Source: Psychrobacter sp. bablab_jr014
GTDB taxonomy: Bacteria > Pseudomonadota > Gammaproteobacteria > Pseudomonadales > Moraxellaceae
DNA length: 64,000 nucleotides
Direction: 5' to 3'
NCBI RefSeq assembly: GCF_016464015.1
Contig: NZ_JACDXT010000029.1
Span: forward strand, 1 to 64,000
Shown: in pieces, positions 28,855 to 38,155 of the stretch
Layout: each line of letters begins with the position of its first letter
How positions within the stretch are numbered: position 1 is the stretch's first letter
The notes under the pieces: model-generated
Database searches by the model: none
The model's input: only the letters and a program-made list of their open reading frames with translations
What the model was told of the DNA's origin: nothing
Made by a program: the position numbers and the translations under genes

Positions 28855-28884
28855 CAAAAAAATACCCGTCAAACGACGGGTATC
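28855..28884 (-). terminator. Intrinsic terminator after ompW
   Basis: ATACCCGTC / GACGGGTAT with a 4-base loop. On the minus strand it is followed by a T-run (A-run at 28855-28861 on plus). It serves the minus-strand OmpW gene. Confidence 0.9.
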
Positions 28885-28914
28885 TAAAACAGTTGGTATG
28901 ACTGTGGTGTTGGT

Positions 28915-29541
28915 TTAGAACTGTTTTACAAAGGCAACGCCGTATGCCCAAGGGCTGATATCGACTTCACCAATGTCATTACCATCTAAAGAGGCGTCTG
29001 TCTTGATGTCCATGTAGCGCGCATCAATGCGGAATGATTCAGTTGGTGCATAAGGGATGTCGATACCAACATGACCTGCAACGCCGACACTGTCATCAAA
29101 CTCTAAATCTGCGCCGTTAGAAATACGCTCTTTAAAAAATGTGGTGTAATTGACACCCACGCCAACAAAAGGCTTCACATTCATTGGCATCATGTCATTG
29201 TCAAAGTGATATTGTACTGACAAGGTTGGTGGTAGATGCTGTGTTTTACCTGTTAGGACAACGCCTTCTGCGTTTTTTAACTCAAAGTCATGATGAAACG
29301 GTAAGGCTGCGAGCAGCTCAATACCCACATTGTCGGCAACGAAATATTCGCCACTAATAGTAGGACGAATATCATCATCGACGTCAACGCTAAGTGCATC
29401 GTTCACGAGCTTGCCATTATCACTTTTTGGGTCGACCATATGAGCGCCAGCCGCTACTGACCAAGTACCTGCAGGGATAGCGTAGGCTGAAGTCATGCCA
29501 AAAGCAGCGATAGCAGCGAAAGTGATTGATTTTAAGGTCAT
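28915..29541 (-). CDS. ompW: OmpW-family outer-membrane protein
   Basis: 208 residues with a signal peptide (1-21, MTSAYAIPAG) and an eight-stranded barrel pattern. OmpW-type features are the N-terminal GTWSVAAGAHMVDPKSDNG, then VGIELLAALPFHHDF and the C-terminal aromatic ending VAFVKQF recognised by the BAM machinery. OmpW proteins form narrow hydrophobic channels and respond to osmotic, oxidative or nutrient stress. Monocistronic, with its own terminator. The upstream 450 bases contain no gene; a small MITE-like element lies there. Confidence 0.92.
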   Translation of the reverse strand: MTLKSITFAAIAAFGMTSAYAIPAGTWSVAAGAHMVDPKSDNGKLVNDALSVDVDDDIRPTISGEYFVADNVGIELLAALPFHHDFELKNAEGVVLTGKTQHLPPTLSVQYHFDNDMMPMNVKPFVGVGVNYTTFFKERISNGADLEFDDSVGVAGHVGIDIPYAPTESFRIDARYMDIKTDASLDGNDIGEVDISPWAYGVAFVKQF

Positions 29542-29737
29542 GGATTACGTCCTCACAATAATAAATGGTGCTCGGTCACACATTATAGGCGTAGCCGAGA
29601 AGCAAAAAACCAACATAGGTTATTAGCTCAATGAGAATTATAATATAAATCCCACACAAAGAGTAGTGATTTAGATAAGAATTAGCAATATTTCTATACA
29701 AGCCAATAAAGTTCGTTCAATATAAAATATTCTTTAA

Positions 29738-29819
29738 TAGATCTCTTGCAAAAGTACCAGTTTATTGACTTTCACTGAGGGAGTTGCAAGGGCTAGCGAT
29801 GACTTATGCAAGAAGTCTA
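29738..29819. mobile_element. Putative miniature inverted-repeat element, family D
   Basis: Termini GATCTCTTGCAAAAGT (29740-29755) and ACTTATGCAAGAAGTC (29802-29817) match in 13 of 16 positions as inverted repeats and are flanked by TA on both sides. About 78 bases, with no coding capacity. It lies in the 450-base gap between ompW and the next plus-strand gene, which otherwise shows nothing. Only one copy was seen here. Confidence 0.5.
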
Positions 29820-30001
29820 ATCTTGAAGATTTATCATGGTGTATCTTTTTTATTTAGACTGAACAGTAAAGCGTTGATTATTTATAGTTTCTATATGGTT
29901 TTTTTTCGCAGACTTTTAGCGTAAAATCGTAATAAGTATCGTAAATGGTTGATTTGATTAAAGAAAGATGTGTACTCGACTTATCATAGATGGCGGTGAT
30001 T

Positions 30002-30229
30002 ATGACAGGCTATTGCAGTAATTCGCCAAGACGCTGCTCACACGCGCGTTCTATGGCTAAAATAGTACAAGAAGACGTGTGTCCAGAATGCGGACTCGCT
30101 ATCATACCTGTGCTTGAGCCAATAAGTAATTCAAAAGCTGAACAGCGTGTATTAATGGCAGGACTCGTTATTACAGGTTTTTTATTATTACTGCTGGTTT
30201 ATATTCACTACGCCTATGTGGCATCATGA
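30002..30229 (+). CDS. Small zinc-ribbon, single-pass membrane protein
   Basis: 75 residues from the preferred ATG at 30002 (GGCGGTG-like site upstream; an ATG four codons earlier is possible). Four cysteines arranged C-x6-C and CPEC in the first 30 residues form a likely zinc ribbon. A single hydrophobic segment (about 52-71, MAGLVITGFLLLLLVYI) at the C-terminus predicts a tail-anchored protein with the ribbon in the cytoplasm. Family not recognised; similar N-terminal ribbons occur fused to larger envelope proteins, so this could be a stand-alone or reduced version. It lies 87 bases before the K+ channel gene, whose product also ends in CPHCGE. Confidence 0.65.
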   Translation: MTGYCSNSPRRCSHARSMAKIVQEDVCPECGLAIIPVLEPISNSKAEQRVLMAGLVITGFLLLLLVYIHYAYVAS

Positions 30230-30316
30230 TAAATGAGCAACAGTCATAAAAAATGAGTAATAAAAGGAAGTAATACGTGACGATAACCCGATATTTTAAG
30301 CAGCAATAGGACAGTC

Positions 30317-31297
30317 ATGACGACTAACCCAATCAAACGTGTACGCCGTATGGTTTATGATGTGCTACAAAATGATAATCATGACACCATGCTCAGTCGC
30401 TATGTGGATTACTTTCTAATTTTTTTGATTATGACCAATGTGGCTGCGGTGATTGCCGAGTCGGTCGATCAATGGTATTACCCGTATCAGAGCTATTTTG
30501 ATGGCTTTGAAAATTTTTCTATTGTGGTGTTTTCAATAGAGTATCTGCTGCGCTTTTGGAGTGTGGCGGAGGCAAAGCCTGATGATACCACGTGGCGGCA
30601 GCGCTTTAATTGGGTGCGCAGTCCGTCCGCGCTCGTTGATTTAATTGCTATTGCGCCTGCCTTTTTAAACTTCTTTGTCACGATTGACTTGCGTTTCTTG
30701 CGTATCCTACGCTTGTTCCGTATTTTAAAATTGACCCGCTATTTTGCCTCACTGCGGATTTTGCTTGTGGTTATTAGTAAAGAGCGCGGCTCGTTTCAGG
30801 CGGTGATTTTTATTTTGATCATCATGATTGTGACGGCGTCTAGCGGTATCTATTTGGTCGAAAACCACGCCCAGCCTGAAGAGTTTGAGTCGATACCCAA
30901 AGCGATGTGGTGGGCAGTAGTCACCTTAACTACGGTGGGTTATGGCGATGTGATACCTGTGACTATGGCGGGTAAAATCTTAGGTGCGGTGATTACTATT
31001 TTGGGCGTGGGTTTGGCAGCATTGCCAGCAGGTATTTTAGCGACAGGTCTGGCCAATGAGCTGAATCAGCGCCGCGAAGAGCTGGAACAACACTTTCGCG
31101 AGCTACTCATCGATGGTGATTTTGATCTGGTACAAAACCAGCGTATGGTGGACAAGATTCGCCGCGAACTGGGGTTAGATAGAGAACAGGCACAGGACAT
31201 TGTCTTGCAAGTGCTGCGTGAGCAAGAATTAGAACGGCGCGAAAAAGAGCTGAATAAGAAAAACTTTTGCCCGCATTGCGGTGAGCCGTTAGAGTAG
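30317..31297 (+). CDS. Voltage-gated-type potassium channel / ion transporter
   Basis: 326 residues with the six-helix plan of Kv-type channels. S1-S3 lie at about 27-105, S4 carries regularly spaced arginines (LRFLRILRLFRILKLTRYF, about 125-143), and the pore helix and selectivity filter are TLTTVGYGDVIP (about 203-214), followed by the S6 helix. The cytoplasmic tail is a predicted coiled coil rich in E, R and Q (about 250-315) and ends in FCPHCGEPLE, a half zinc ribbon. The tetramer would bring four such CxxC pairs together. Family assignment is firm; regulation by metal or redox is speculation. Confidence 0.92.
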   Translation: MTTNPIKRVRRMVYDVLQNDNHDTMLSRYVDYFLIFLIMTNVAAVIAESVDQWYYPYQSYFDGFENFSIVVFSIEYLLRFWSVAEAKPDDTTWRQRFNWVRSPSALVDLIAIAPAFLNFFVTIDLRFLRILRLFRILKLTRYFASLRILLVVISKERGSFQAVIFILIIMIVTASSGIYLVENHAQPEEFESIPKAMWWAVVTLTTVGYGDVIPVTMAGKILGAVITILGVGLAALPAGILATGLANELNQRREELEQHFRELLIDGDFDLVQNQRMVDKIRRELGLDREQAQDIVLQVLREQELERREKELNKKNFCPHCGEPLE

Positions 31298-31330
31298 GCG
31301 CTAGAACTCAGCAAAAAAAGGACTCAATAA

Positions 31331-31368
31331 AAAAAGGCTGCCAGCACATGAAACTTGGCAGCCTTTTT
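31331..31368. terminator. Bidirectional terminator between converging genes
   Basis: AAAAAGGCTGCCA and TGGCAGCCTTTTT form a 13-pair stem, with T-runs on both strands. It serves the channel gene (plus) and the TerD-like gene (minus). Confidence 0.9.
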
Positions 31369-31399
31369 TACTGCGGGCGGTGCGATAAGCCGTTAAAGC

Positions 31400-32038
31400 C
31401 TATACGCTAGGCAGCGTGCGTGCCAGCTCATAGGCGACTTGCTTAGCCGCGTCATCAAGCGCATGATCAGACAGCGGCAGCTGCTGTGTGGTCATATACC
31501 AACCATCAATCTCGCGACTGAGAGTGGCAACCCACAATGACGCGCAGTCTTTTGGCAGCTGCTTGATGTTTATCTCAAGTGTGCGATTGCCCTCATCGTC
31601 GCCCAAATGCATCTCACCTGCTTTGACACTGGTAAAGGGCTGCCCATAATAGGAGCTGGCAAGTAGGGCAATGTGTTTGATGGTTTTGGGGACACGTTTT
31701 AAATACAAGCGGATTTGTTCTTGGTCAAAGGGCGCATGGTACATGGCTTGCTCGCCGCGGTCTTTGCCATTTAAGCTATCGCCTTGGTGGCGGATGGATT
31801 CGGCTTTGTCGCGCAGTTGCTTAAACCACACCAGCTCTTGTAATTGGCACTCTGCATCATACATGGCGCACGCGATATCAATATCAATCATGCCGTCATT
31901 TTGCTTAAAGCGCTTTAGCAACCCTTTGCTTTCGACCTTGTCAAAGTCGTAATTCATAGCAAAAAGTAGCACATCGCTATTTAGACCCAATTCGGTCAGG
32001 TGGTCGGATACCAGTGGGGCGGCAGTATTTACGGGCAT
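31400..32038 (-). CDS. TerD-domain-like stress protein
   Basis: 212 residues, no signal peptide. The sequence follows the TerD beta-sandwich: an N-terminal strand (LGLNSDVLLFAMNYDFDK), DIDIACAMYDAECQL (the acidic residues resemble the calcium-binding region of TerD), KRVPKTIKHIALLASSYYG and a C-terminal helix. TerD-type proteins are implicated in resistance to tellurite, phage and other envelope stress, but a single gene without other ter genes cannot be tied to a phenotype. The annotation is by pattern only. It is followed on the same strand by nothing; the WYL regulator gene lies about 105 bases upstream. Confidence 0.7.
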   Translation of the reverse strand: MPVNTAAPLVSDHLTELGLNSDVLLFAMNYDFDKVESKGLLKRFKQNDGMIDIDIACAMYDAECQLQELVWFKQLRDKAESIRHQGDSLNGKDRGEQAMYHAPFDQEQIRLYLKRVPKTIKHIALLASSYYGQPFTSVKAGEMHLGDDEGNRTLEINIKQLPKDCASLWVATLSREIDGWYMTTQQLPLSDHALDDAAKQVAYELARTLPSV

Positions 32039-32143
32039 GGGTGTCCTTATTATTCATTATTGTCTATCGTCAGTGTCTTTGTCTTATTAAGGCTGGCAGG
32101 CTACTAATAGCGCAATGGCGCGCTGCCTATGATTGGCGCAGGC

Positions 32144-33259
32144 TTAATTGGTTTGTGGGGTTTGTGGGGTTTGCGGGGTTTGTGGCGTCGCGTCTGAAAT
32201 TAGTGGCGCATCGTCACGTACTGCACGATAAAGGATATCGGGTTTGACGTCCAGCAATCCTTTACCAAAGCCGCGCAACCACCAGACGAGCTGCAAGGTC
32301 ATGTTCACAGTGGCATAAATACGCAAGCTGCCATCATCTTCGATGCGCACTTCTTGGTCCTCGCTAAGTCTGCTTTCAGTTAAGCTTTTGCCTGCTTGCG
32401 CGGTAAAATGCAGTTCAATCGGCACGTTTTTGCCATGATTGGGCAAAGAATTGCTAAGCTGCGAATGCGGAAAGCCCATCACGCCATCATCGAGGAAACT
32501 GTCCAGCTCAAAGTTGGCGGGCGTGCGCGCAGGCGTGTCTAGAATCTCAACCTCAGAAAAGCGGTGCAAGGCAAAGGTACGAATCACTTCGTCGCGGTCG
32601 TCGGTGCGCGTGGCTAACAGATAAATGATCACGCCGCGCTGAATGATGGCGATTGGGTTTAGGACATATTCGCTCGGATGCGGCTGGGTGCTTCGCGTGT
32701 AGTTGGCGCGGATTTGTAATTGGTAAAACAGCGCGTGATAGATGTTGTCTTTACTTTGTAAATCAATATGCGGCGCTATCAATGGCTGCGTGGCAGGCTC
32801 GATACGCACTCTGTCAAGCCAAGAATGGGTGACTTTGCTGTTTTTGAGCTGCCTGCGTGCCAAGTCAAACCACGGAAACAGCTCATCCAAAATAGCAGGT
32901 GGCAACAGTTGGGTTAAGTTTGCCTCAACCATGTTAAAGGCGACCGCTTGCGATAGATTCATGTTCGGTAAGCTTTGTAAGGGCGCGTCTTCTTTCCAGC
33001 GCCAACCTTGCGGATTGGCGTTATTTTTTTCGATAGGAAAGCGCTTGGCAAGGGCGTTTAAATCGCGCTGCACGGTGCGCAAGCTGATGTCGAAACCTGC
33101 CAAATTCAGCTGCTCGTAAATATGAGCTGTGCCCACCCAGCGGTTGCGCTGCAATTGCGACAGTACTTGCCATTGACGCGCGGTCGTGGCGGCACCGTGA
33201 CGGCTGTTGCTGTCGGTAGTGTCGGTATCGGAAAAATCAGCAGAAGAAGACGCAGTCAT
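32144..33259 (-). CDS. WYL-domain transcriptional regulator
   Basis: 371 residues. An N-terminal winged helix-turn-helix (about 25-80: QVLSQLQRNRWVGTAHIYEQ then SLRTVQRDLNALAKRFPIE) is followed by a WYL domain (about 165-270: ALFYQLQIRANYTR... LNPIAIIQRGVIIYLLATR, with the usual Y/L and R residues). The C-terminal WCX-like part begins LHFTAQAGKSLTESRLSEDQ. WYL regulators bind ligands or nucleic acid and often control DNA-damage or defence genes. The last residues are TPQ repeats, encoded by a 9-base tandem repeat at 32150-32185. Its target is not evident from its neighbours. Confidence 0.88.
   Translation of the reverse strand: MTASSSADFSDTDTTDSNSRHGAATTARQWQVLSQLQRNRWVGTAHIYEQLNLAGFDISLRTVQRDLNALAKRFPIEKNNANPQGWRWKEDAPLQSLPNMNLSQAVAFNMVEANLTQLLPPAILDELFPWFDLARRQLKNSKVTHSWLDRVRIEPATQPLIAPHIDLQSKDNIYHALFYQLQIRANYTRSTQPHPSEYVLNPIAIIQRGVIIYLLATRTDDRDEVIRTFALHRFSEVEILDTPARTPANFELDSFLDDGVMGFPHSQLSNSLPNHGKNVPIELHFTAQAGKSLTESRLSEDQEVRIEDDGSLRIYATVNMTLQLVWWLRGFGKGLLDVKPDILYRAVRDDAPLISDATPQTPQTPQTPQTN
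32150..32185. repeat. Four tandem 9-base repeats in a coding C-terminus
   Basis: GGTTTGTGG occurs four times in tandem (the third copy with one change), encoding TPQ-type repeats at the end of the WYL protein. As the unit is a multiple of three, copy-number change would keep the frame. Confidence 0.85.
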
Positions 33260-33477
33260 GAACGTAACCTATAGTAATGTCAATGCAGTGGTGGGCGGTC
33301 AGACGACCACAGAGGCTTAAAAAAGACGATGCGGTTATCATCGCAGAAAAGTAGGCAAGCGTCTAGGGAGGATTGGTGGTGCGTACGGACAGTTAGGCGT
33401 AACGGACGTTTATTATTAGGACAATCAAGTGTTTAAAAATAAAATGCCAGTGTAAGCCGCATTTGTTATGCGTGTAT

Positions 33478-33512
33478 AAAAAAAGCACCGTCAATCAGCA
33501 ATCAACGGCGCT
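33478..33512 (-). terminator. Terminator after Lon-like protease gene
   Basis: AGCACCGT / ACGGCGCT imperfect stem (7 of 8 pairs) around a 13-base loop. On the minus strand it is followed by a T-run (A-run 33478-33484). Confidence 0.6.
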
Positions 33513-33540
33513 CTGTGTATCGATGCTTTAGTATTTTTTA

Positions 33541-36156
33541 TTAAGCGTCTAAGGCGGCGTCTGTGGTTTCTTGACGTTCTGGCACAGTCTCAGGTTTGGC
33601 AGGTTTCTTTTTGCGTTTCTTCTTCGGCGCTGGTGTGTCTTTTGCTTTTTCTTCTTCCGCTTCGGCTGGGGCTTCGGCGTTAGACTCTTGGTTTTGTTCC
33701 CACAGCATCAAGCGGCGCAAGACTTTACCGAACAAGGTGCTTTTGTGATAGCGCTTTTTCTTATTTAAGGTATCTATCGGCAAACCTGTCATCAAGGTTA
33801 ATGCTTCGCGCAAGCTGCTGACGCCATAAATCGCAAAGCGTCCTTCGCTGACCGCTTCGATAATGTCATCACGCAGCATCAGCTGTTTGGCATTCGCCAT
33901 CGGAATGATGACGCCTTGTTGCCCTGTCAGCCCTTGCTCGCGACAGGCATCAAAAAAGCCTGCAATTTTAGCATTGATACCGCCGACCGCTTGGATTTCA
34001 CCCAGCTGGTTCATTGAGCCTGTGATAGCAAACGATTGATTAATCGGCACATCAGCGAGCGCGGAGAGTAGAGCGCATGCTTCACTGACGGTGGCACTGT
34101 CGCCATCAATGTGCGCGTAGCTTTGTTCAAAAGCGAGCGAGGCGCTAAAGTTTAGCGTATGGTGCTGGCTAAATAAGGCGCGCAGATAGCTGGTCATAAT
34201 CAGCATCCCTTTGGCATGAATGCTGCCGCCCAAGTCCACATCGCGCTCGATGTCTAGGATTTCACCCGCGCCAACATTGGGCTGAATGACCGCTGTCAAA
34301 CGCGCAGGCATGCCAAACTCGCTATCGGCATAGCTGACCACGGTCAAGGCGTTCACTTGTCCGACTGCATTGCCTGTGGTGTTAATCAGCTGTTGCCCAT
34401 TTTTTAGCTCATCCCAATACAAGTCGCGCAGATAGCCTGAGCGCTCGTCCATATCGGCAATCGCTTGTGTGACGTGATTGGCATCAACAGTTTGCACACC
34501 TGCAAGTCGTGCATGGCGATTGGACTCGTGTAGCAATTTAATCAAGCGGTCACTGTGTAAGGTCAAGCGGTCTTGGTCTTCAGCTTGCAGGCTCAAATGC
34601 TCCAGCAACGTCGCCTGCGCGCTTTTGTCAAACGGATACAGCTTGGCATGGCGGATAATGTCGGCCATCTTAGCGACCAGCGCCAGCTCGTGTGCGTCGG
34701 TGCGCTGCACATCGTCATGAAAGTCGGCGCGTACTTTAAATACCGCGTCAAATTCAGGCTCTAGCTCAAGCAGCTCATAATACAAATCCGCTTCACCGAG
34801 CAAAATGACTTTCACCTCAAGATCAATAGGCGCGGGCGCCAGCGACAGACTGCCTGTCAAAGTCAGCATTTGCTCAAGGCTCGATAAGCGAATCTGCCGT
34901 GCTTGCAAGGCGCGTTTTAGCCCTTGCCATGCGTAAGGGTGCTCAAGGACGTGGCTTGCCTCTAGCAATAAGAAGCCGCCATTGGCGCGGTGCAATGCGC
35001 CTGCGCGAATCATACTGACATCGGTGGTCACTGTACCCAGTTGGGTGACTTGCTCGACGTGCCCAAGCAAATTTAAATGCGTGGGCAAATCTTCGAACAC
35101 CACAGGCGCGCCACTGTCAGGCGAGTGACTGACCATGACATTGACTGCATAACGGCTGGGCGTGGTGGCAAGCAATGAAGCAACGAATTCTTCGTCATCG
35201 CCATTAACGATGCGCTCGACGTGACTGACCATATCGGTGAATAAGGCGGTCAAATAGTGTAATACCGTCTCTTGCTCAGCAAAATGCTCGCGAATGGGCG
35301 CAAACAATGGCTTAAGCGTGCGCTCGGCAATATCACGGTGCAGCACTTCAATCGCGTCATTGGCTTCGTCTTCGAGTTGCTCAAGGGTGATGGTCAGCTG
35401 ATTGAGGCGCTTTTGCATGTGGTTTTTTTGCACAAAGTTGCGGCGCTCGCTGGCATCATTGACGCTCACATCCTCAGGTGTAGGCTTGTCATTGTTTTCA
35501 TCATCACTCGGCAGCTGGCTTGGGTGGACGAACACTGCTTTATTGTCCGAGGGGCGAAAAGTCAAGGCAAGGTCGTACTCCAAGCCCTCAGCGCTCAGCG
35601 CGTCATAGGCACTGCTTTCTTTTTGGTGCGCGCTGTTCTTAATCGCTTCGATTTTGCTTTGATAGTGGTCACTACGAAAGCGTTGGCTCAGGCGTTTTTT
35701 GGCGGTCAGCCATAGCGCTTGTATCTGCTGCTCAAGCACCACCCCTTCGCCCGCAGGCAAAGACAGTGCAATCGGCGTGCGCGGGTCGTCAAAATTATGC
35801 ACGTACACCCAGTCGTTTGGGGTCGGTGCGGTTTTGGCGATACGCTTTAATAGGCGGCTAATAATGGTGCGTTTGCCCAAACCATTTTCGCCTGCGGCAA
35901 ATACATGGTAGCCATTGGCATTGATGTCGAGCGCGGTACGCAGTGCTTTTAAAGCGCGCTGTTGCCCAAAGCCAATATCCAGCTCAGGGGCACTCGTGGT
36001 GTCGTGCGGCAAATGGCGGGTGTGGCTGTAGCGCTTGAGCTGGTCGACGGTCAGGCGGCAGTTGTCTTGAACGTGCGCCAGATGTTGTTCAAGGGTGCTG
36101 CGAGTAGACACGTTCTTGGTGGCGGGCATCGCAGACTCAGGGGTCGTTTTTGTCAT
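33541..36156 (-). CDS. Lon-like ATP-dependent protease (LonB/YcbZ type)
   Basis: 871 residues, larger than YcbZ of E. coli (586). An AAA+ module has a Walker A near 90-97 (AAGENGLGKRT) split by long inserted helical regions (about 150-330). The LonB-type second part has GGFLLLEASHVLEHPYAWQGL (Walker B/sensor region) and a C-terminal Lon protease domain with the Ser in the context HIDGDSATVSEACALLSALA and the Lys in GGINAKIAGFFDAC, forming the Ser-Lys dyad. The final 70 residues are a low-complexity Lys/Pro/Glu-rich tail (KDTPAPKKKRKKKPAKPE), probably nucleic-acid or surface binding. Substrates unknown. No strong ribosome-binding site is seen at the ATG. Confidence 0.9.
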   Translation of the reverse strand: MTKTTPESAMPATKNVSTRSTLEQHLAHVQDNCRLTVDQLKRYSHTRHLPHDTTSAPELDIGFGQQRALKALRTALDINANGYHVFAAGENGLGKRTIISRLLKRIAKTAPTPNDWVYVHNFDDPRTPIALSLPAGEGVVLEQQIQALWLTAKKRLSQRFRSDHYQSKIEAIKNSAHQKESSAYDALSAEGLEYDLALTFRPSDNKAVFVHPSQLPSDDENNDKPTPEDVSVNDASERRNFVQKNHMQKRLNQLTITLEQLEDEANDAIEVLHRDIAERTLKPLFAPIREHFAEQETVLHYLTALFTDMVSHVERIVNGDDEEFVASLLATTPSRYAVNVMVSHSPDSGAPVVFEDLPTHLNLLGHVEQVTQLGTVTTDVSMIRAGALHRANGGFLLLEASHVLEHPYAWQGLKRALQARQIRLSSLEQMLTLTGSLSLAPAPIDLEVKVILLGEADLYYELLELEPEFDAVFKVRADFHDDVQRTDAHELALVAKMADIIRHAKLYPFDKSAQATLLEHLSLQAEDQDRLTLHSDRLIKLLHESNRHARLAGVQTVDANHVTQAIADMDERSGYLRDLYWDELKNGQQLINTTGNAVGQVNALTVVSYADSEFGMPARLTAVIQPNVGAGEILDIERDVDLGGSIHAKGMLIMTSYLRALFSQHHTLNFSASLAFEQSYAHIDGDSATVSEACALLSALADVPINQSFAITGSMNQLGEIQAVGGINAKIAGFFDACREQGLTGQQGVIIPMANAKQLMLRDDIIEAVSEGRFAIYGVSSLREALTLMTGLPIDTLNKKKRYHKSTLFGKVLRRLMLWEQNQESNAEAPAEAEEEKAKDTPAPKKKRKKKPAKPETVPERQETTDAALDA

Positions 36157-36377
36157 AAGTGTGGGGTCGAATCGCTCGTTGGTGTCAAATAAGTACAGGT
36201 TATCTGCCCGTGATAGCGCGTGCTATCGCGGACAATGATAAGCCGATAGTATAAGATGCCCGATAATCGCGCAATCTGCAACTATTCAACATCGAGGCTG
36301 CATGATAAAATAGGCGGTTCACATGCCAAAATTTGGTGTTTTTTTGTCCGTTTGTCTAAGTTGTAGCGTCGATAACC

Positions 36378-37079
36378 ATGACCCATAGTGCCCCAAAGTC
36401 CGTCTCTGTACCCACCATCAGCCCTGAGGGTTTTGCCAAATTGGGCAGCCAGTTGCCTGCGTTGACCCAAACGCTTGCGCAGTCAGTCGTCGAGCTTGGG
36501 CTTGAGTTGACGGACGCCCAGCTGCGCGCTTTGCTGCTTTATTTAGACCAGCTGCTCTTATGGACAAAGGCATACAACTTAACCGCAATCACTGAGCCTA
36601 AAGAAGCGCTAATTAAACACATTATTGATTGCTTGGCCATTTTGCCGCATTTGCCACAAGGCAGCTTGCTCGATATCGGTACAGGTGCAGGCTTGCCCGC
36701 CGTGATTATCGCCATTTGCCAGCCTGAGCGCTCATGTACGGCTCTTGATAGCAATCAAAAGAAAATCCGCTTTATTAAACAAGTGGCAAGCCAGCTTGGA
36801 TTAAAAAACTTAACGCCCGTTGCCAGCCGTATCGAGGCGCATGAAGGCAGCTATGACGTGGTGACCTCGCGCGCCTTTGCCAGTCTAAACGACTTTGTGG
36901 ATATGGCGCGCCTGCGCTTAGCGAAACAGGGTCGCTTGAGTGCCATGAAAGGCAAAGCACCGACTGATGACGAGCTGGACAGCTTAGCTCATAAGTGGCA
37001 CATCACAACTGTGCCACTCACCGTACCAAGGCTGCATGACAGTCGCCATTTGATTGAATTATCGATGAAAAATGACTAA
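36378..37079 (+). CDS. rsmG: 16S rRNA m7G527 methyltransferase
   Basis: Methylates G527 in 16S rRNA using S-adenosylmethionine. 233 residues (E. coli 207), the extra length being an N-terminal extension of about 25. The GidB family landmarks are present: LLLWTKAYNLTAITEP, the SAM site LLDIGTGAGLPAVIIAICQP, LDSNQKKIRFIKQV and VTSRAFASL. It sits immediately before parA-parB, a conserved arrangement near the replication origin in many bacteria, although mnmG and dnaA are not in the window. Confidence 0.95.
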   Translation: MTHSAPKSVSVPTISPEGFAKLGSQLPALTQTLAQSVVELGLELTDAQLRALLLYLDQLLLWTKAYNLTAITEPKEALIKHIIDCLAILPHLPQGSLLDIGTGAGLPAVIIAICQPERSCTALDSNQKKIRFIKQVASQLGLKNLTPVASRIEAHEGSYDVVTSRAFASLNDFVDMARLRLAKQGRLSAMKGKAPTDDELDSLAHKWHITTVPLTVPRLHDSRHLIELSMKND

Positions 37080-37258
37080 GCTTAGGCATCCAAGATGCCT
37101 AGCAAAACAGTTTATTAAACAATAAATAAGGCAAACTGCAGCGCAATTGAACATAAGACTGCGCAAAGTGGTTGTCAAAATGGTACTATCAGCGACGATA
37201 AATGCGGCGCTGCCCAGAGTGCTGGCATGCTATCCGATTAATCAACTTGAGTGAGTGT

Positions 37259-38053
37259 ATGGAAATCTTAGCAATTGCGAATCAAAAAGGTGGGGTTGGT
37301 AAAACCACAACGGCGGTCAATCTTGCCGCGAGCCTGAGCGCAAAACGCAAGCGCGTACTGCTGATTGATTTAGACCCACAAGGCAACGCCACCACAGGCA
37401 CAGGTCTACACAAAAACGATTTAGAATTGACCGCCGCAGACGTATTGCTCGATGGCGTGTCGATTGCGGATGCTACCGTGACCAGTCCAGCAGGCTTTGA
37501 TGTGGTCGGTGCCAATAAAGAGCTGGCGGGCATGGACATCACCCTGATGGGGCAAGAAAACAGCCATACCTTACTGGCAGACGCGCTCCACGAGCTGATG
37601 GAAAACCAGCAAAACAGCAAGAAAAAAGGCTATGACTATATCGTCATGGACTGCGCGCCGAGTCTGAATTTATTGACCATCAATGCGCTGGTCGCGACCG
37701 ATGGCGTTATCATTCCTATGCAGTGTGAATACTATGCACTAGAAGGGCTTGCGGACTTGTCACAGACCATCGAGCGCCTAAAAGAGCTCAACCCCAAACT
37801 GCATATCAAAGGGGTGGTGCGCACCTTATTTGATGCCCGTAATACGCTAGCCAATGATGTGTCAGCAGAGCTTGAGGCGCATTTTGGTGATATCATGTAC
37901 CGCACACACATTCCTAGAAACGTGCGTTTGGCAGAAGCGCCTGCGCACGGTATGCCTGTTTTAGCCTTTGAAAAAAACTCCAAAGGCGCACAGGCGTATC
38001 TACAGCTGGCAGCTGAGGTGATTAAACAAAGCCGCGCGAACAAAACCGCGTAA
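37259..38053 (+). CDS. parA: Chromosome partitioning ATPase ParA (Soj)
   Basis: 264 residues from the ATG at 37259. A longer frame from 37202 adds 19 residues without homology, whereas ParA proteins start directly at MEILAIANQKGG. Deviant Walker A KGGVGKTT, Walker A' DLDPQGNATTG and Walker B-type VMDCAPSLNLLTINAL are all present. Non-specific DNA-binding ATPase that moves ParB-parS complexes. parB follows after 102 bases. No parS sequence close to TGTTTCACGTGAAACA was noticed in the window. Confidence 0.95.
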   Translation: MEILAIANQKGGVGKTTTAVNLAASLSAKRKRVLLIDLDPQGNATTGTGLHKNDLELTAADVLLDGVSIADATVTSPAGFDVVGANKELAGMDITLMGQENSHTLLADALHELMENQQNSKKKGYDYIVMDCAPSLNLLTINALVATDGVIIPMQCEYYALEGLADLSQTIERLKELNPKLHIKGVVRTLFDARNTLANDVSAELEAHFGDIMYRTHIPRNVRLAEAPAHGMPVLAFEKNSKGAQAYLQLAAEVIKQSRANKTA

Positions 38054-38155
38054 GCTTTGTATGCGTCACCTCGTGTGGCAGTACCGTTAGGCGCGATATA
38101 TCGCGCAGTTTTTATATCATTAGGCTTTTATTTTTGCGTTAGAGGATAGGTAATC

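Noticed and set aside
35272..35715. 147-codon open frame antisense to the Lon-like gene
   Set aside because: Runs antisense inside a clear protease gene; its composition is that expected of a shadow frame.
37202..37258. Longer parA reading frame with 19 extra N-terminal residues
   Set aside because: ParA proteins begin at the residues before KGGVGKTT, and the extra part has no homology or better ribosome-binding site.
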